NCBI RefSeq assembly: GCF_001519055.1 | Contig: NZ_KQ954297.1 | Coordinates: 1-64,000 of the forward strand | Length of the DNA: 64,000 nt | Reading direction: 5' to 3' | DNA from: Novosphingobium sp. Fuku2-ISO-50 | GTDB taxonomy: Bacteria; Pseudomonadota; Alphaproteobacteria; Sphingomonadales; Sphingomonadaceae | In this document: piece by piece, positions 26,017 to 35,550 of the stretch | How positions within the stretch are numbered: position 1 is the first letter of the stretch | How the letters are laid out: every line of letters starts with the position of its first letter | Program-made: the position numbers and the translations under genes | The notes under the pieces: model-generated | Databases searched by the model: none | What the model was told of the DNA's origin: nothing | What the model saw: only the letters and a program-made list of their open reading frames with translations

Positions 26017-26951
26017 CCCTGCCCGCGCTCGCCGATCTCGCCCGCCAGGCCGCCGTGTCGGGGCTCGATGTCGTGCCCTTTGCCGTGCCGTTTTTCGTGG
26101 CTGCGATCGTTGTCGAAATGGTCTGGGCGGCGCGCCATGCGCCCGGCGCCTACGAACCCGCCGACACGCTGACATCGCTGCTGATGGGGCTGGGCAGCAC
26201 GGTGATCGGCACGCTGGTCGCAGGCGTGATCGCGCTAGCGGCAGGCTGGCTCTATGCCCATCGCGTTGCGACCGTGCCGGTCGCGTGGTGGAGCTGGATC
26301 GCGATCTTTGTACTCGACGATTTCAACTATTACTGGTTCCATCGCGCCGCGCATCGCGTCCGCTGGTTCTGGGCGAGCCACGTCAACCATCATTCAAGCC
26401 AGCATTACAACCTGTCGACCGCGCTGCGCCAGACCTGGACCGGGTTTCCGGCGCTGTCGTTCGCCTTTCGCATCTGGCCGGCCTTCGTCGGCTTTGCGCC
26501 GGGCATGCTGCTGACCGTGGGCGGGATCAATCTCGTCTATCAGTTCTGGGTCCATACCGAGGCGGTCGGGCGCATGCCGCGCTGGATCGAAGCGGTGATG
26601 AACACGCCATCGCACCACCGCGTTCATCACGCCACCAATCCGCGCTATCTCGATCGCAACTATGCCGGGGTGTTCATCGTCTGGGACCGCCTGTTCAAGA
26701 GCTTTGCGCCCGAACGCGATGATGATCCGGTGCGCTATGGCATCGTCCATCAGCTCGGCACCTTTTCGCTGACGACAGTGGCGTTCCACGAATGGCGCGC
26801 GATCGGGCGCGATCTGTGGCGCGCGCCGTTTTCCGCCAAGCTCGGCTATCTGTTGCGCGCGCCCGGCTGGAGCCATGACGGCAGCCGCGAGACGTCGGAC
26901 ATGATCCGCGAACGCTGGCGCGCCGCTCACGGCGACGACATCCACACTTGA
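26013..26951 (+). CDS. Sterol desaturase / fatty acid hydroxylase family protein
   Basis: A 312-residue integral membrane di-iron protein. Histidine boxes are H110-RAA-H114, H123-VN-HH126-127-SSQ-H131, and a C-terminal HHRVHH. Four hydrophobic segments lie before and around them. Family members hydroxylate or desaturate fatty acyl, sterol or carotenoid substrates. In this context a sphingolipid or fatty-acid hydroxylation is attractive but untested. Last gene of a three-gene operon; converges with wecC. Confidence 0.88.
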   Translation: MTLPALADLARQAAVSGLDVVPFAVPFFVAAIVVEMVWAARHAPGAYEPADTLTSLLMGLGSTVIGTLVAGVIALAAGWLYAHRVATVPVAWWSWIAIFVLDDFNYYWFHRAAHRVRWFWASHVNHHSSQHYNLSTALRQTWTGFPALSFAFRIWPAFVGFAPGMLLTVGGINLVYQFWVHTEAVGRMPRWIEAVMNTPSHHRVHHATNPRYLDRNYAGVFIVWDRLFKSFAPERDDDPVRYGIVHQLGTFSLTTVAFHEWRAIGRDLWRAPFSAKLGYLLRAPGWSHDGSRETSDMIRERWRAAHGDDIHT

Positions 26952-26970
26952 ACCGGACCGCCCGAACGGT

Positions 26971-28272
26971 TCAGCCGACCAGCCGCAAACCGTTCGCGGC
27001 GTCGGGTTCGGGCTGATCGGGCCAGATGCCGCGCGTGTCATAGACCGCCTTGCCCTGCCGTTCGGCCAGGGGGACGACGCGAAACACGTCGTGATCGACC
27101 AGAACGATCAGCACATCGCATGTTTCGAGCGCGGTATCGATGTCGATCAGGCTCGCGCCGGTATCGTTGAATTCGACCGGCAGCGCGGCGGCATAAGGCT
27201 CGACAATGTCCACCCGCGCGCCATAGCGGCGGGCGATCCGCGCCGCGACGAAGCGCGCCGGGCTTTCGCGGAAATCGTCGATATTGGCTTTGAACGCGAG
27301 GCCGAGGCAGGCGATTCGCGCCGCCGGATGCGCCTCGATCAGCGCCACCGAGCGTTCGATGACATGGTGCATCTTGGCATCGTTGACCTGTCGCGCGGTA
27401 CGGATCAGCGCGGTATCCTCGGGCGCTCCATGGACGATGAACCACGGATCGACCGCGATGCAGTGCCCGCCAACGCCCGGCCCCGGCTGCAGGATGTTGA
27501 CGCGCGGGTGGCGGTTGGCCAGCCGGATCACTTCCCACACGTCGAGCCCCATGCGATCGGCAACCATCGACAGTTCGTTGGCAAAGGCGATATTGACGTC
27601 GCGATAGGCGTTTTCAACCAGCTTGGTCATTTCAGCCGAGCGCGCGTCGGTGGTCACACAGGCGCCGCGCACGAACCGTTTGTAGAAGGCCAGGGCCTTG
27701 CGCGCGCAACGCGGCGTGATCCCGCCGATCGAGCGGTCGTTGTTGGCCAGTTCTTCGAGAATCCGGCCCGGCAGGACGCGTTCGGGGCAATAGGCGATCG
27801 CGACATCAGGCGTTTCGCGCGTCACACCGGGAAATTTCAGATCGGGGCGCAGGCCGGCCATCAGATCGCGCATCGCTTCGGTCGTGCCGACGGGCGAGGT
27901 CGATTCGAGAATGACCGTATCGCCCGACTTGAGCGCGGCGGCGACTTCGGTCGCGGCCGCCATGACATAGGACACGTCGGGCGTATGATGCCCGTCCTTG
28001 GCAAACGGCGTCGGCACGGCGATGACAAAGACATCGGCAGGCTCGATCACGGTCGATGCGCGCAGCAGGCCGCGCTGCACCACACCGCGGACCAGCCCGT
28101 CGAGATCGACTTCCTCGATATGGATCTCGCCCCGGTTGATCGTGTCGACCACGCTTTGCGTCACATCGAGCCCGAGCACCGGGCAACCGGCGCGGGCGAC
28201 AATCGCGGCCGTGGGGAGGCCGATATAGCCCAGGCCCACGACACAGACCTGCGGCTTTGAATCACCCTGCAT
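26971..28272 (-). CDS. wecC: UDP-N-acetyl-D-mannosamine dehydrogenase
   Basis: NAD-dependent oxidation of UDP-ManNAc to UDP-ManNAcA. The 433 residues contain the Rossmann motif VVGLGYIGLP (11-20), VIAVPTPF, ILESTSPVGTT, YCPERVLPG and the active-site cysteine in GVGGHCIAVDPWF. These distinguish WecC/WbpA-type from UDP-glucose dehydrogenases. The ATG at 28272 overlaps the wecB end by 11 bases. A UDP-GlcNAc dehydrogenase is the main alternative, but the adjacent 2-epimerase favours UDP-ManNAc. Confidence 0.92.
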   Translation of the reverse strand: MQGDSKPQVCVVGLGYIGLPTAAIVARAGCPVLGLDVTQSVVDTINRGEIHIEEVDLDGLVRGVVQRGLLRASTVIEPADVFVIAVPTPFAKDGHHTPDVSYVMAAATEVAAALKSGDTVILESTSPVGTTEAMRDLMAGLRPDLKFPGVTRETPDVAIAYCPERVLPGRILEELANNDRSIGGITPRCARKALAFYKRFVRGACVTTDARSAEMTKLVENAYRDVNIAFANELSMVADRMGLDVWEVIRLANRHPRVNILQPGPGVGGHCIAVDPWFIVHGAPEDTALIRTARQVNDAKMHHVIERSVALIEAHPAARIACLGLAFKANIDDFRESPARFVAARIARRYGARVDIVEPYAAALPVEFNDTGASLIDIDTALETCDVLIVLVDHDVFRVVPLAERQGKAVYDTRGIWPDQPEPDAANGLRLVG

Positions 28273-29398
28273 TGGCAAGTAGCTCCATGATGCGCGACGC
28301 GGACTTGCCGTCGCCAAACGGATTGTGTGCGCGCGCCATTGCGCCGTAGGCCTCTTTATCGTCCAGCAGCGTGAAAATTTCGGTAACGATGCGCGCCGGA
28401 TCAGTGCCGACCAGCCGCGCGGTCCCGGCAGCGATGCCTTCGGGGCGCTCGGTCGTTTCGCGCATGACCAGCACCGGCTTGCCCAGCGCCGGCGCCTCTT
28501 CCTGCACCCCGCCGCTGTCGGTCAGCATGATCTCGCAAATCGCCAGCAGACGCGCAAAATGCGGATAATCAAGCGGTTCGATCAGCGCGACATTGTCGAG
28601 CCCCGCCAATTCCGCCTCCATCACCCGCCGCACGTTGGGATTGGGATGAACGGGAAAGATCAGCGCGACGTCGGGCCGCTGCGCAATCGTGCGGATGGCG
28701 CGCGCAATCGCTTCCAGCCCGCCGCCGAAATTTTCGCGCCGATGGCTGGTCACGCCGATGATCCGCCGCCCGGCAAAGCGCGCCTCGAGTTCGCCCAATC
28801 CCGCAGCCAGCGCCGGTTCGTCCGCGATCCGTCGCGTCACCCATTGCAGCGCGTCGATCACCGTGTTTCCGGTGACATGGATCGTTTCTGGCGCGACATT
28901 TTCTGCGCGCAAGGCCTCGGCGGCGGTCTCGGTCGGCGCGCAATGCAGCGCGGCGATCGTGCCGATGATCTTGCGGTTCACCTCTTCGGGCCAGGGGTGA
29001 TAGATATTGTGGCTGCGCAGCCCCGCCTCGACATGCGCCACGCGAATCTTGCGGTAATAGGCGGCCAAGGCCCCCGCCATCGCGGTCGCGGTATCGCCCT
29101 GCACCACGACCCAGTCGGGCTTTTCCGCGTCCATCACCTGCCCCAGCCCGGTCAGGAGCGCGGCAGTCAGCGCATCGAGCGTCTGATCCGGGCGCATCAG
29201 GTCGAGATCATGGTCGGCGGTGATCCCGGCGATGGCCATGACCTGATCGAGCATCCCGCGATGTTGCGCCGAAATGCATACGCGGACGCGAAAGCGCGGA
29301 TCGGCCCGCAAGGCATGAACCACCGGAAACATCTTGATCGCTTCCGGGCGCGTACCGAAAACGACAAGAACGGTCTGGCGAGCTGGGCTGTCAGTCAT
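28262..29398 (-). CDS. wecB: UDP-N-acetylglucosamine 2-epimerase (non-hydrolysing)
   Basis: Interconverts UDP-GlcNAc and UDP-ManNAc in the cytosol. The 378-residue protein has VVFGTRPEAIKMFPVVHAL, the QHRGMLDQV motif, GDTATAMAGALAAYYRKI, HVEAGLRSHNIYHPWPEEVNR and LTDSGGVQEEAPALGKPVLVMR. Together with wecC it would deliver UDP-ManNAcA to a glycan, possibly the exopolysaccharide or lipopolysaccharide. The start is ATG at 29398. Confidence 0.95.
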   Translation of the reverse strand: MTDSPARQTVLVVFGTRPEAIKMFPVVHALRADPRFRVRVCISAQHRGMLDQVMAIAGITADHDLDLMRPDQTLDALTAALLTGLGQVMDAEKPDWVVVQGDTATAMAGALAAYYRKIRVAHVEAGLRSHNIYHPWPEEVNRKIIGTIAALHCAPTETAAEALRAENVAPETIHVTGNTVIDALQWVTRRIADEPALAAGLGELEARFAGRRIIGVTSHRRENFGGGLEAIARAIRTIAQRPDVALIFPVHPNPNVRRVMEAELAGLDNVALIEPLDYPHFARLLAICEIMLTDSGGVQEEAPALGKPVLVMRETTERPEGIAAGTARLVGTDPARIVTEIFTLLDDKEAYGAMARAHNPFGDGKSASRIMELLANAG

Positions 29399-29449
29399 GC
29401 CGAACGCCCTAGCCCCCCAAGGTTAATACCCGGATAAATCCGGCGGAAA

Positions 29450-30442
29450 TCACGCGCTCGGCAATTGCTGGCTGGAACAATGAAAGCCGCCCCCGCCTGC
29501 CAAAACCGCATCGGCCATGATCCCGACCGTCTCGCACCCCGGAAACAGCGCCGCAATCGCCGCAACCCCGTCGACATCATGGGGCGATCCGAAAATCGGC
29601 ACGATCACCGCATGGGTCGTCACGACAAAGTTCATATAGCTTGCCGGCTGAATGTGCCCGTCCCATTCGATCCGCCCGGGCGAGGGCACTTCGACCACTT
29701 CGACGCCGAAAGCGCGCGCCCGCGCGGCGGCATCGGCATAGATCGCGGCGTTGGGATCGTCCGCCCCGGTCGCGCGCGGCAGCGCCAGCCGATTGGCCGC
29801 GACAAACCGGGCCAGATTGTCGACATGGCCATCGGTGTGATCGTTGATCAACCCCTCGCCCAGCCACAGCACCCGGTCAAAGCCGAGATCGCGCGCCAGC
29901 CGCATTTCGAGATCGGCGCGCGCCAGATGCGGATTGCGATTGGGATTGAGCAGGCACTGTTCGGTCGTCGCGACCAGCCCGGTGCCATCGCCATCGAGCG
30001 CCCCGCCTTCGAGCACCCAGTCGGCGCGCGTCGCCGCCAAACCGACACTCGCGGCAAGATCGGCGCCGATTGCCTGATCCCCCGGCATCAGGTATTTCCC
30101 GCCCCAGCCGTTGAAGCCGAACAGCCGCGCGGCCCGTGCGCCCGCGCCATCATGGACCACCAGCGGCCCGGTATCGCGCAGCCAGACATCGCCATAGACG
30201 CGGGTTTCCAGCACGACACTCGCAGCCACCAGACTGCGCGCGCGCGCCGCATTGGCCGCATCGCGCACGATCAGCCGCACCTCTTGCCCGCTGTCGGCGA
30301 CGGCATTGGCAAAGGCGGCGATCTGTTCCTGCGCGCGATCGATCACCCCGCCCCATTCGTCGGCAATATGCGGAAAACCGATCCACAGCAGATCCTGCGC
30401 GTGCCATTCGGGGGGCATGCGTCCTGCGCCCGGTATCGTCAT
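29450..30442 (-). CDS. aguA: Agmatine deiminase
   Basis: Hydrolyses agmatine to N-carbamoylputrescine and ammonia, feeding the AguB amidase in the same window. The 330-residue protein has the PAD-family motifs DVWLRDTGPL, FNGWGGKY, EGGALDGDGTG, HTDGHVDN and the catalytic cysteine in GGGGFHCSSQQLP at the end. Two consecutive ATGs (30445 and 30442) are possible; GAAAGG is better spaced from the second. The long upstream open frame is a shadow of glnE and was rejected. Confidence 0.93.
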   Translation of the reverse strand: MTIPGAGRMPPEWHAQDLLWIGFPHIADEWGGVIDRAQEQIAAFANAVADSGQEVRLIVRDAANAARARSLVAASVVLETRVYGDVWLRDTGPLVVHDGAGARAARLFGFNGWGGKYLMPGDQAIGADLAASVGLAATRADWVLEGGALDGDGTGLVATTEQCLLNPNRNPHLARADLEMRLARDLGFDRVLWLGEGLINDHTDGHVDNLARFVAANRLALPRATGADDPNAAIYADAAARARAFGVEVVEVPSPGRIEWDGHIQPASYMNFVVTTHAVIVPIFGSPHDVDGVAAIAALFPGCETVGIMADAVLAGGGGFHCSSQQLPSA

Positions 30443-30565
30443 CATGCGGCCTTTCGCGTGGCGGTTGAAACGTGCCCCGCCGGTAGTCGGTTTTTGCCCG
30501 ATACGCCATGCCCGGCAATCATTGCACCACTTGAACACGCCGCCACCAGAGCGCAGTGAGAGGCG

Positions 30566-33250
30566 ATGACCGACTGGACCGATGCCCTGCACCGCGCGCG
30601 TGCCCACGCCCCGTTTCTGGCGCGCGCGCTCGACCGGCGGGCGGATCTGGGCGAACTGCTCGGCGCGGGGCGGCTTGACGAAGCGCTCGCGCGAACGGCG
30701 GGCGATGGCAGCGACGATGTCGGCGTGGCGCTGCGCCGCGAACGGCTGGGCTTGAGCCTGGTCGTCGCGATTGCCGATCTGGCCGGGGTTTTCGATCTCG
30801 GTCAGGTGGTCGGCACGCTGTCCGATTTTGCCGATCGCGCGCTCTCTGCGGCGATCGCCGCCGCGATCCGCCGCCGTGTCCCCGATGCAGAATCGATCGG
30901 CTTTTCGGGGATCGCGCTGGGCAAGCATGGCGCGCAAGAGCTGAACTATTCGTCGGACATCGACCCGATCCTGCTGTTCGATCCCGAAGTTCTGCCCCGG
31001 AAAGAGCGCGACGATCCGGCCGAAGCGGCGCAGATGGTCGCGCGCCGGGTAGTCGAGCTGCTCTCGACGATGACTGCCGAGGGCTATGTCTTCCGCGTCG
31101 ACCTGCGCCTGCGGCCGCAAGCCGAAGTGACCCCGCTGGCGCTGTCGTTTGCAGCGGCGATCACGCATTACGAATCGAGCGCGCTCGCCTGGGAACGCGC
31201 CGCCTTTATCCGTGCCCGCGCCGCTTCGGGCGACATCGCGCGGGGACAGGCGTTTCTCGACACGATCCGGCCCTTCGTATGGCGCCGCAGCCTCGATTTC
31301 GGGGCGATTGCCGAAATCGGCCGACTGACCACGCGCATCCGCGATCACTATGCCGGGGGCCAGGCGGTCGGCCCCGGCTATGACCTGAAACGCGGGCGCG
31401 GCGGCATTCGCGAAGTCGAATTCTTTGCCCAGACGCATCAGTTGATCCACGGCGGGCGTAACCCGGCGTTGCGCCTGCGCGGGACGCGCGCCTCGCTCGA
31501 TGCGCTGGCCGACGCCGGGATCATCGCCGCGCACGATGCCCGCATACTGGGCGAATCCTACGACCGGCTGCGCACGCTCGAACACCGCCTGCAGATGGTC
31601 GGCGATCAGCAGACGCACAGCCTGCCTACCGACCCCCAGGCGCTCGACAATGTCGCCCGGCTCGACGGGCTGAGCGACGGCGCCGCGCTGGTGGCCGAGC
31701 TGGCGACGATTTCGGAACAGGTCGGCAGCCGGTTCGACGCGCTGATCGCCGCATGGGCGCCGCGCGGGGCCATCGCCGTGACCGACCAACCGCTGGCGCG
31801 CGACCTTGACGCGCTGGGCTTTGCCGAGCCCGAGGCGCTGGCCGGGCGCATCGAAAGCTGGGGCAACGGCAAATTTCGCGCGCTGCGCAGCGAAGCCGCG
31901 CGCGAGGCGTTTGCCCGCATCCGCGGCCCCTTGCTGCGCGCGCTGGCCGCCGCGCCCGATCAGACGCGCGCCTTGCTGCGCTGGGAACAGTTGATCGAGC
32001 GGCTGCCCTCGGCGATCAATGTGTTCCGCCTGCTCGAAGCGCGCCCGGCGCTGTTCGACGTGGTCATGCGCGTGCTCGCCCATGCGCCGACTTTGGCCGA
32101 CCACCTGGCCCGGCGCGCCGACTTGCTCGACGCGCTGATCGACATGACCGCGTTTGATTTGCCGGGCGATGTCGCGACGATCGCCGCGCGGCTTGCCCGC
32201 TCTGAAAAGGGCGATGATTACCAGTGCCTGCTCGATGCGGTGCGTCGCCGGGTGGGCGAAATGCGTTTTGCGCTGGGCGTGCAACTGATCGAACAGGCGC
32301 ATGACCCGCTCGCCATCGCCGCCGCGCTGTCGCGCGTGGCCGAGGCGACGATTGCCGTGCTCGCAGCGGCGACCGAGGCCGAATTTGCCCTGGTCCACGG
32401 GCGCGTGCCCGACAGCCGGCTGGTGATCCTCGGGCTCGGGCGGCTTGGCGGCGGGGCGCTGACCCATGCCTCGGACCTTGACCTCGTGTTCCTGTTCAGC
32501 GGCGATTTCGCGCAGGAATCGGACGGCGCCCGCCCGTTGGGGGGCACGCTCTATTATACCCGGCTGAGCCAGCGCGTGGTGGTCGCGCTGTCCGCCCCGA
32601 CTGCCGCCGGCGCGCTCTATGAAGTCGATACGCGGCTGCGCCCGTCGGGCACGCAGGGGCCCATCGCAGTCAGCCTCGACAGCTTTGCCCGCTATCAACG
32701 CGAAGAGGCGTGGACCTGGGAACACATGGCGCTGTGCCGCGCGCGCGCAATCCATGGCAGCGCGCAAGACCGCGCCGCGCTCGCGGCCATCATCGACGAC
32801 GTGTTGACCATGCCGCGCGATGCACAAATCCTGCGCGCCGACGTGCTCAAGATGCGCGGCGACATGGCGCGGCACAAACCGCCCAAAGGACCGCTCGATG
32901 TAAAGCTGGCGCGCGGCGGACTGGTCGATGCCGAATTCATCGTCCATTATCTGCAATTGCGCGAACGGACCGCATTCGATCCCGATCTCGGCCTGGCGAT
33001 TTCCGAGCTTGCCGAAGCGGGCTTCGTGCCCCATGCGATGCGCGACAGCCACGATCTGCTCACGCGGTTGCTGGTGGTGGTGCGGCTGGTTGCCCCCGAT
33101 GGTGCATTCCCACCCGAGGCCAGCCGTGGCATTGTCGCGCAAGCGTGCGGCAAAGCGGATTGGGACAGCATGATCGCCGCCATTGCCGCCGCAAAGACCA
33201 CGATTGCCGCCGCGTGGCAGACCACATTTGGCGAACCGCTGGAGACCTGA
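30566..33250 (+). CDS. glnE: Bifunctional glutamine-synthetase adenylyltransferase/adenylyl-removing enzyme
   Basis: Adenylylates and deadenylylates glutamine synthetase in response to the P(II) state. The 894-residue protein has two nucleotidyltransferase halves: the N-terminal removing domain (LNYSSDIDPILLFD and VFRVDLRLRPQAEVTP) and the C-terminal adding domain (GGGALTHASDLDLVFLF and EVDTRLRPSGTQGP), joined by a helical linker. A GAGAGGCG ribosome site precedes the ATG. Slightly shorter than the E. coli enzyme (946) as is common in this class. Confidence 0.96.
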   Translation: MTDWTDALHRARAHAPFLARALDRRADLGELLGAGRLDEALARTAGDGSDDVGVALRRERLGLSLVVAIADLAGVFDLGQVVGTLSDFADRALSAAIAAAIRRRVPDAESIGFSGIALGKHGAQELNYSSDIDPILLFDPEVLPRKERDDPAEAAQMVARRVVELLSTMTAEGYVFRVDLRLRPQAEVTPLALSFAAAITHYESSALAWERAAFIRARAASGDIARGQAFLDTIRPFVWRRSLDFGAIAEIGRLTTRIRDHYAGGQAVGPGYDLKRGRGGIREVEFFAQTHQLIHGGRNPALRLRGTRASLDALADAGIIAAHDARILGESYDRLRTLEHRLQMVGDQQTHSLPTDPQALDNVARLDGLSDGAALVAELATISEQVGSRFDALIAAWAPRGAIAVTDQPLARDLDALGFAEPEALAGRIESWGNGKFRALRSEAAREAFARIRGPLLRALAAAPDQTRALLRWEQLIERLPSAINVFRLLEARPALFDVVMRVLAHAPTLADHLARRADLLDALIDMTAFDLPGDVATIAARLARSEKGDDYQCLLDAVRRRVGEMRFALGVQLIEQAHDPLAIAAALSRVAEATIAVLAAATEAEFALVHGRVPDSRLVILGLGRLGGGALTHASDLDLVFLFSGDFAQESDGARPLGGTLYYTRLSQRVVVALSAPTAAGALYEVDTRLRPSGTQGPIAVSLDSFARYQREEAWTWEHMALCRARAIHGSAQDRAALAAIIDDVLTMPRDAQILRADVLKMRGDMARHKPPKGPLDVKLARGGLVDAEFIVHYLQLRERTAFDPDLGLAISELAEAGFVPHAMRDSHDLLTRLLVVVRLVAPDGAFPPEASRGIVAQACGKADWDSMIAAIAAAKTTIAAAWQTTFGEPLET

Positions 33251-33253
33251 CGC

Positions 33254-33721
33254 ATGACGCTTGCCCTTGGCGAAAGCCTGCCCGACATCGCGCTGACCAC
33301 CCCCGACGGCGAAAGCGTGCGCCCGTCCGATTTCGCGGGGAAAAAGTTCGTGCTGTTTTTCTACCCCAAAGACGACACGCCCGGCTGCACCACGGAAAAC
33401 AAGGACTTTTCCAAGCTTTCCGCTCGCTTTGCCGCCGCCGGAACCGCGCTGTTGGGGATCAGCAAGGACACGCCGCAAAGACACCAGCGGTTCATCGACA
33501 AACATGGCCTGGCCGCGCCTTTGGCCAGCGATGCCGAAACGGACGGCCTGTCCGACGCGCTCGGCATCTGGACCGAAAAATCGATGTACGGGCGCAGCTA
33601 TATGGGCATGGAGCGGACCACGCTGCTGATCGGTGCCGACGGGCGCATCGCACGCATCTGGCCCAAAGTTAAAGTCAAAGGACACGCCGAGGAAGTGCTC
33701 GCCGCCGCCGAGGCACTTTGA
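33254..33721 (+). CDS. bcp: Thiol peroxidase, Bcp/PrxQ type
   Basis: A 155-residue peroxiredoxin reducing hydroperoxides in the cytosol. The peroxidatic cysteine is C45 in PKDDTPGCTTENKDF, with the following conserved GISKDTPQRHQRFIDKHGL. The position of the usual second cysteine five residues on is lysine (K50), so it probably works as a one-cysteine form or with an external thiol. It starts 3 bases after glnE and its stop overlaps the DUF455 start (TGATG). Confidence 0.94.
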   Translation: MTLALGESLPDIALTTPDGESVRPSDFAGKKFVLFFYPKDDTPGCTTENKDFSKLSARFAAAGTALLGISKDTPQRHQRFIDKHGLAAPLASDAETDGLSDALGIWTEKSMYGRSYMGMERTTLLIGADGRIARIWPKVKVKGHAEEVLAAAEAL

Positions 33722-34521
33722 TGGACGAGCCGCGCACGAGTGTTGCGCGCGCCGTTCGGGCCGCGATCCTGACAGCTGACCCGCGCGCAAAAGCGATGGC
33801 CGCGCGGCAGGTGGCGCGCGACTGGGCGGCGGGGCGGCTTGCTCCGGTGTTCGACATTGCCATGCCCGACATGCCGGCCCGCCCGGCGCTTCCCGAGCTG
33901 CTGCCGCCCAATGCCATGCCCAAGCGCGGGCGCGGCGGGTCGGAACGCGGGCGGATCGCGCTGATCCATGCGCTGTGTCACATCGAATTCGTGGCGATCG
34001 ATCTTGCGCTCGATGCGGCGGGGCGGTTCGGCGGGGAACGGGGGCCACGCTTCGTCTCCGACTGGCTGGGCGTGGCCGCCGACGAAGCGATGCATTTCGC
34101 GCTGCTCGCGCGGCGGCTGGTCACGCTCGGCAGTCACTATGGCGCGATGCCCGCGCATGACGGGCTGTGGGATGCGGCGCGCGAAACCGCGCATGATGTC
34201 GCCGCGCGGCTGGCGGTCGTGCCGATGGTGCTCGAAGCGCGCGGGCTCGACGTGACGCCGGTCACCATCGAGCGGTTCGAAGCGGCGGGCGACACGCGTA
34301 CCGCGCGCATCCTGCAACGAATCCTTGACGACGAAATTCGCCACGTCCGTTTCGGCACCAGCCATTTCAGCGCGATCTGCACCGAACGCGGGGATTCGCC
34401 GCCCGCTCAATGGAAATACCTGGTTACGCGTTACTTCAGAGGGGCCGTTAAGCCTCCGTTCAACGACTCGGCGCGTCGTTCAGCCGGTCTGTCGTATGAA
34501 TTCATGGAAGGGGTTGCCTGA
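33721..34521 (+). CDS. DUF455 ferritin-like family protein
   Basis: A 266-residue ferritin-like protein. It carries paired helices with HALCHIEFVAIDLALDAAGRF, DWLGVAADEAMHFALLARRL and ILDDEIRHVRFGTSHF, whose E and H residues match a di-iron centre of the DUF455/MiaE-like group. The reaction is unknown. The ATG at 33721 is coupled to the peroxiredoxin stop. An oxidative-stress role is suggested by the neighbour only. Confidence 0.85.
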   Translation: MDEPRTSVARAVRAAILTADPRAKAMAARQVARDWAAGRLAPVFDIAMPDMPARPALPELLPPNAMPKRGRGGSERGRIALIHALCHIEFVAIDLALDAAGRFGGERGPRFVSDWLGVAADEAMHFALLARRLVTLGSHYGAMPAHDGLWDAARETAHDVAARLAVVPMVLEARGLDVTPVTIERFEAAGDTRTARILQRILDDEIRHVRFGTSHFSAICTERGDSPPAQWKYLVTRYFRGAVKPPFNDSARRSAGLSYEFMEGVA

Positions 34522-34666
34522 CCGCGCCCCATACCCCTAGGCCTGCGACCACACCGGAGATGCCGGAGCGTGAGGCCAGCAAGGCCCGCCCGAAGCATCA
34601 TCCGGACCGAGCGTAACGGGCCGCAAACGCGGTAACGGCGCGAAAAAAGGGTTCGCACGGGTCGCA

Positions 34667-35383
34667 ATGCTGCTCAACAGATTTCTTCCCTTCGCGCTGG
34701 CCATCGCCGCCGGCATCATCGCCCAGCCGGCTCTTGCCAGCAGCGCCGCTTCTGCCGACATCACCGCGCCGCTGCGCGCCGCTGAAGCGAGCCGCACCGG
34801 CACGACGGCCGCCCCGGGCGATACCGAATTCCGTCAGCTTTTCGCCAACTGGCGCGCGCTCGACACCGGTCGTCCGAATGCCGGCATGGGCACCTCGATG
34901 GCCGACACGGGTTCGGCGTCGATCCCGATGCTCGTCCCCGTGACCAGCAGCCGCTCGATGAGCAGCAATTTCGGCATGCGCGTTCACCCGGTTCTGGGTG
35001 GTTTCCGCATGCACAAGGGCGTCGATCTGCCCGCCACGACCGGCACCCCGATCCATGCCACGGCAGACGGCGTGATCGGACGCGCCGACTGGTTTGGCGG
35101 CTATGGCCTGTGCGTCGAAATCGAACACGGCGCCAATCTTGAAACGCGCTATGGCCACATGTCGCGCATTGCCGTTGCTGAAGGGCAGCATGTGCATCGC
35201 GGCGACGTGATCGGCTATGTCGGCTCGACCGGCCGTTCGACCGGCGCACACCTGCATTACGAAGTGCGCATCGGCGGCGAAGCGGTCAACCCGGTGCCTT
35301 ACCTGCAAGTCGCCGAAGCCAATTCGAACATCGTGCTGGCCAGCAACGCCGTCACCGCGGCACCGCAGAGCCCCGAGGAATAA
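34667..35383 (+). CDS. Exported M23-family metallopeptidase
   Basis: A 238-residue secreted peptidase acting on peptidoglycan, with signal peptide 1-24 (ALA-S). The LytM/M23 site comprises H116-x-x-x-D120 in MHKGVDLPA, H164 in YGHMS, and H195-x-H197 in GAHLHYE, all three zinc-site blocks intact, so an active enzyme is expected. The N-terminal 25-95 is a non-catalytic linker. A GCAA-loop terminator follows. Confidence 0.93.
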   Translation: MLLNRFLPFALAIAAGIIAQPALASSAASADITAPLRAAEASRTGTTAAPGDTEFRQLFANWRALDTGRPNAGMGTSMADTGSASIPMLVPVTSSRSMSSNFGMRVHPVLGGFRMHKGVDLPATTGTPIHATADGVIGRADWFGGYGLCVEIEHGANLETRYGHMSRIAVAEGQHVHRGDVIGYVGSTGRSTGAHLHYEVRIGGEAVNPVPYLQVAEANSNIVLASNAVTAAPQSPEE

Positions 35384-35448
35384 CCCCAAGTTTCCATCCA
35401 GGCCGAAAATCGGCCGGGTCGCATTTGGGAGAGGATGCGACAAAACGA

Positions 35449-35478
35449 AAAGGGCGCCGGCAACGGCGCCCTTTTTTT
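35449..35478 (+). terminator. Rho-independent terminator of the M23 peptidase gene
   Basis: GGGCGCCG (35452-35459) pairs with CGGCGCCC (35464-35471) around a GCAA loop and is followed by seven T residues. The AAA before the stem lies opposite the T-tract. Confidence 0.95.
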
Positions 35479-35550
35479 GGTGATTGCACCGCGCGCGAGT
35501 GGACGATCCGAATGGCCGAAAGTGGTGGGGAGCGGACTTTCAAAGAGTGG

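Noticed and set aside
29450..34048. A 1532-codon open frame on the minus strand covering glnE, bcp and most of the DUF455 gene
   Set aside because: Only its last 330 codons are a real gene (agmatine deiminase). The remainder is antisense to glnE, bcp and DUF455 genes with clear catalytic motifs on the other strand. High GC makes long antisense frames common.
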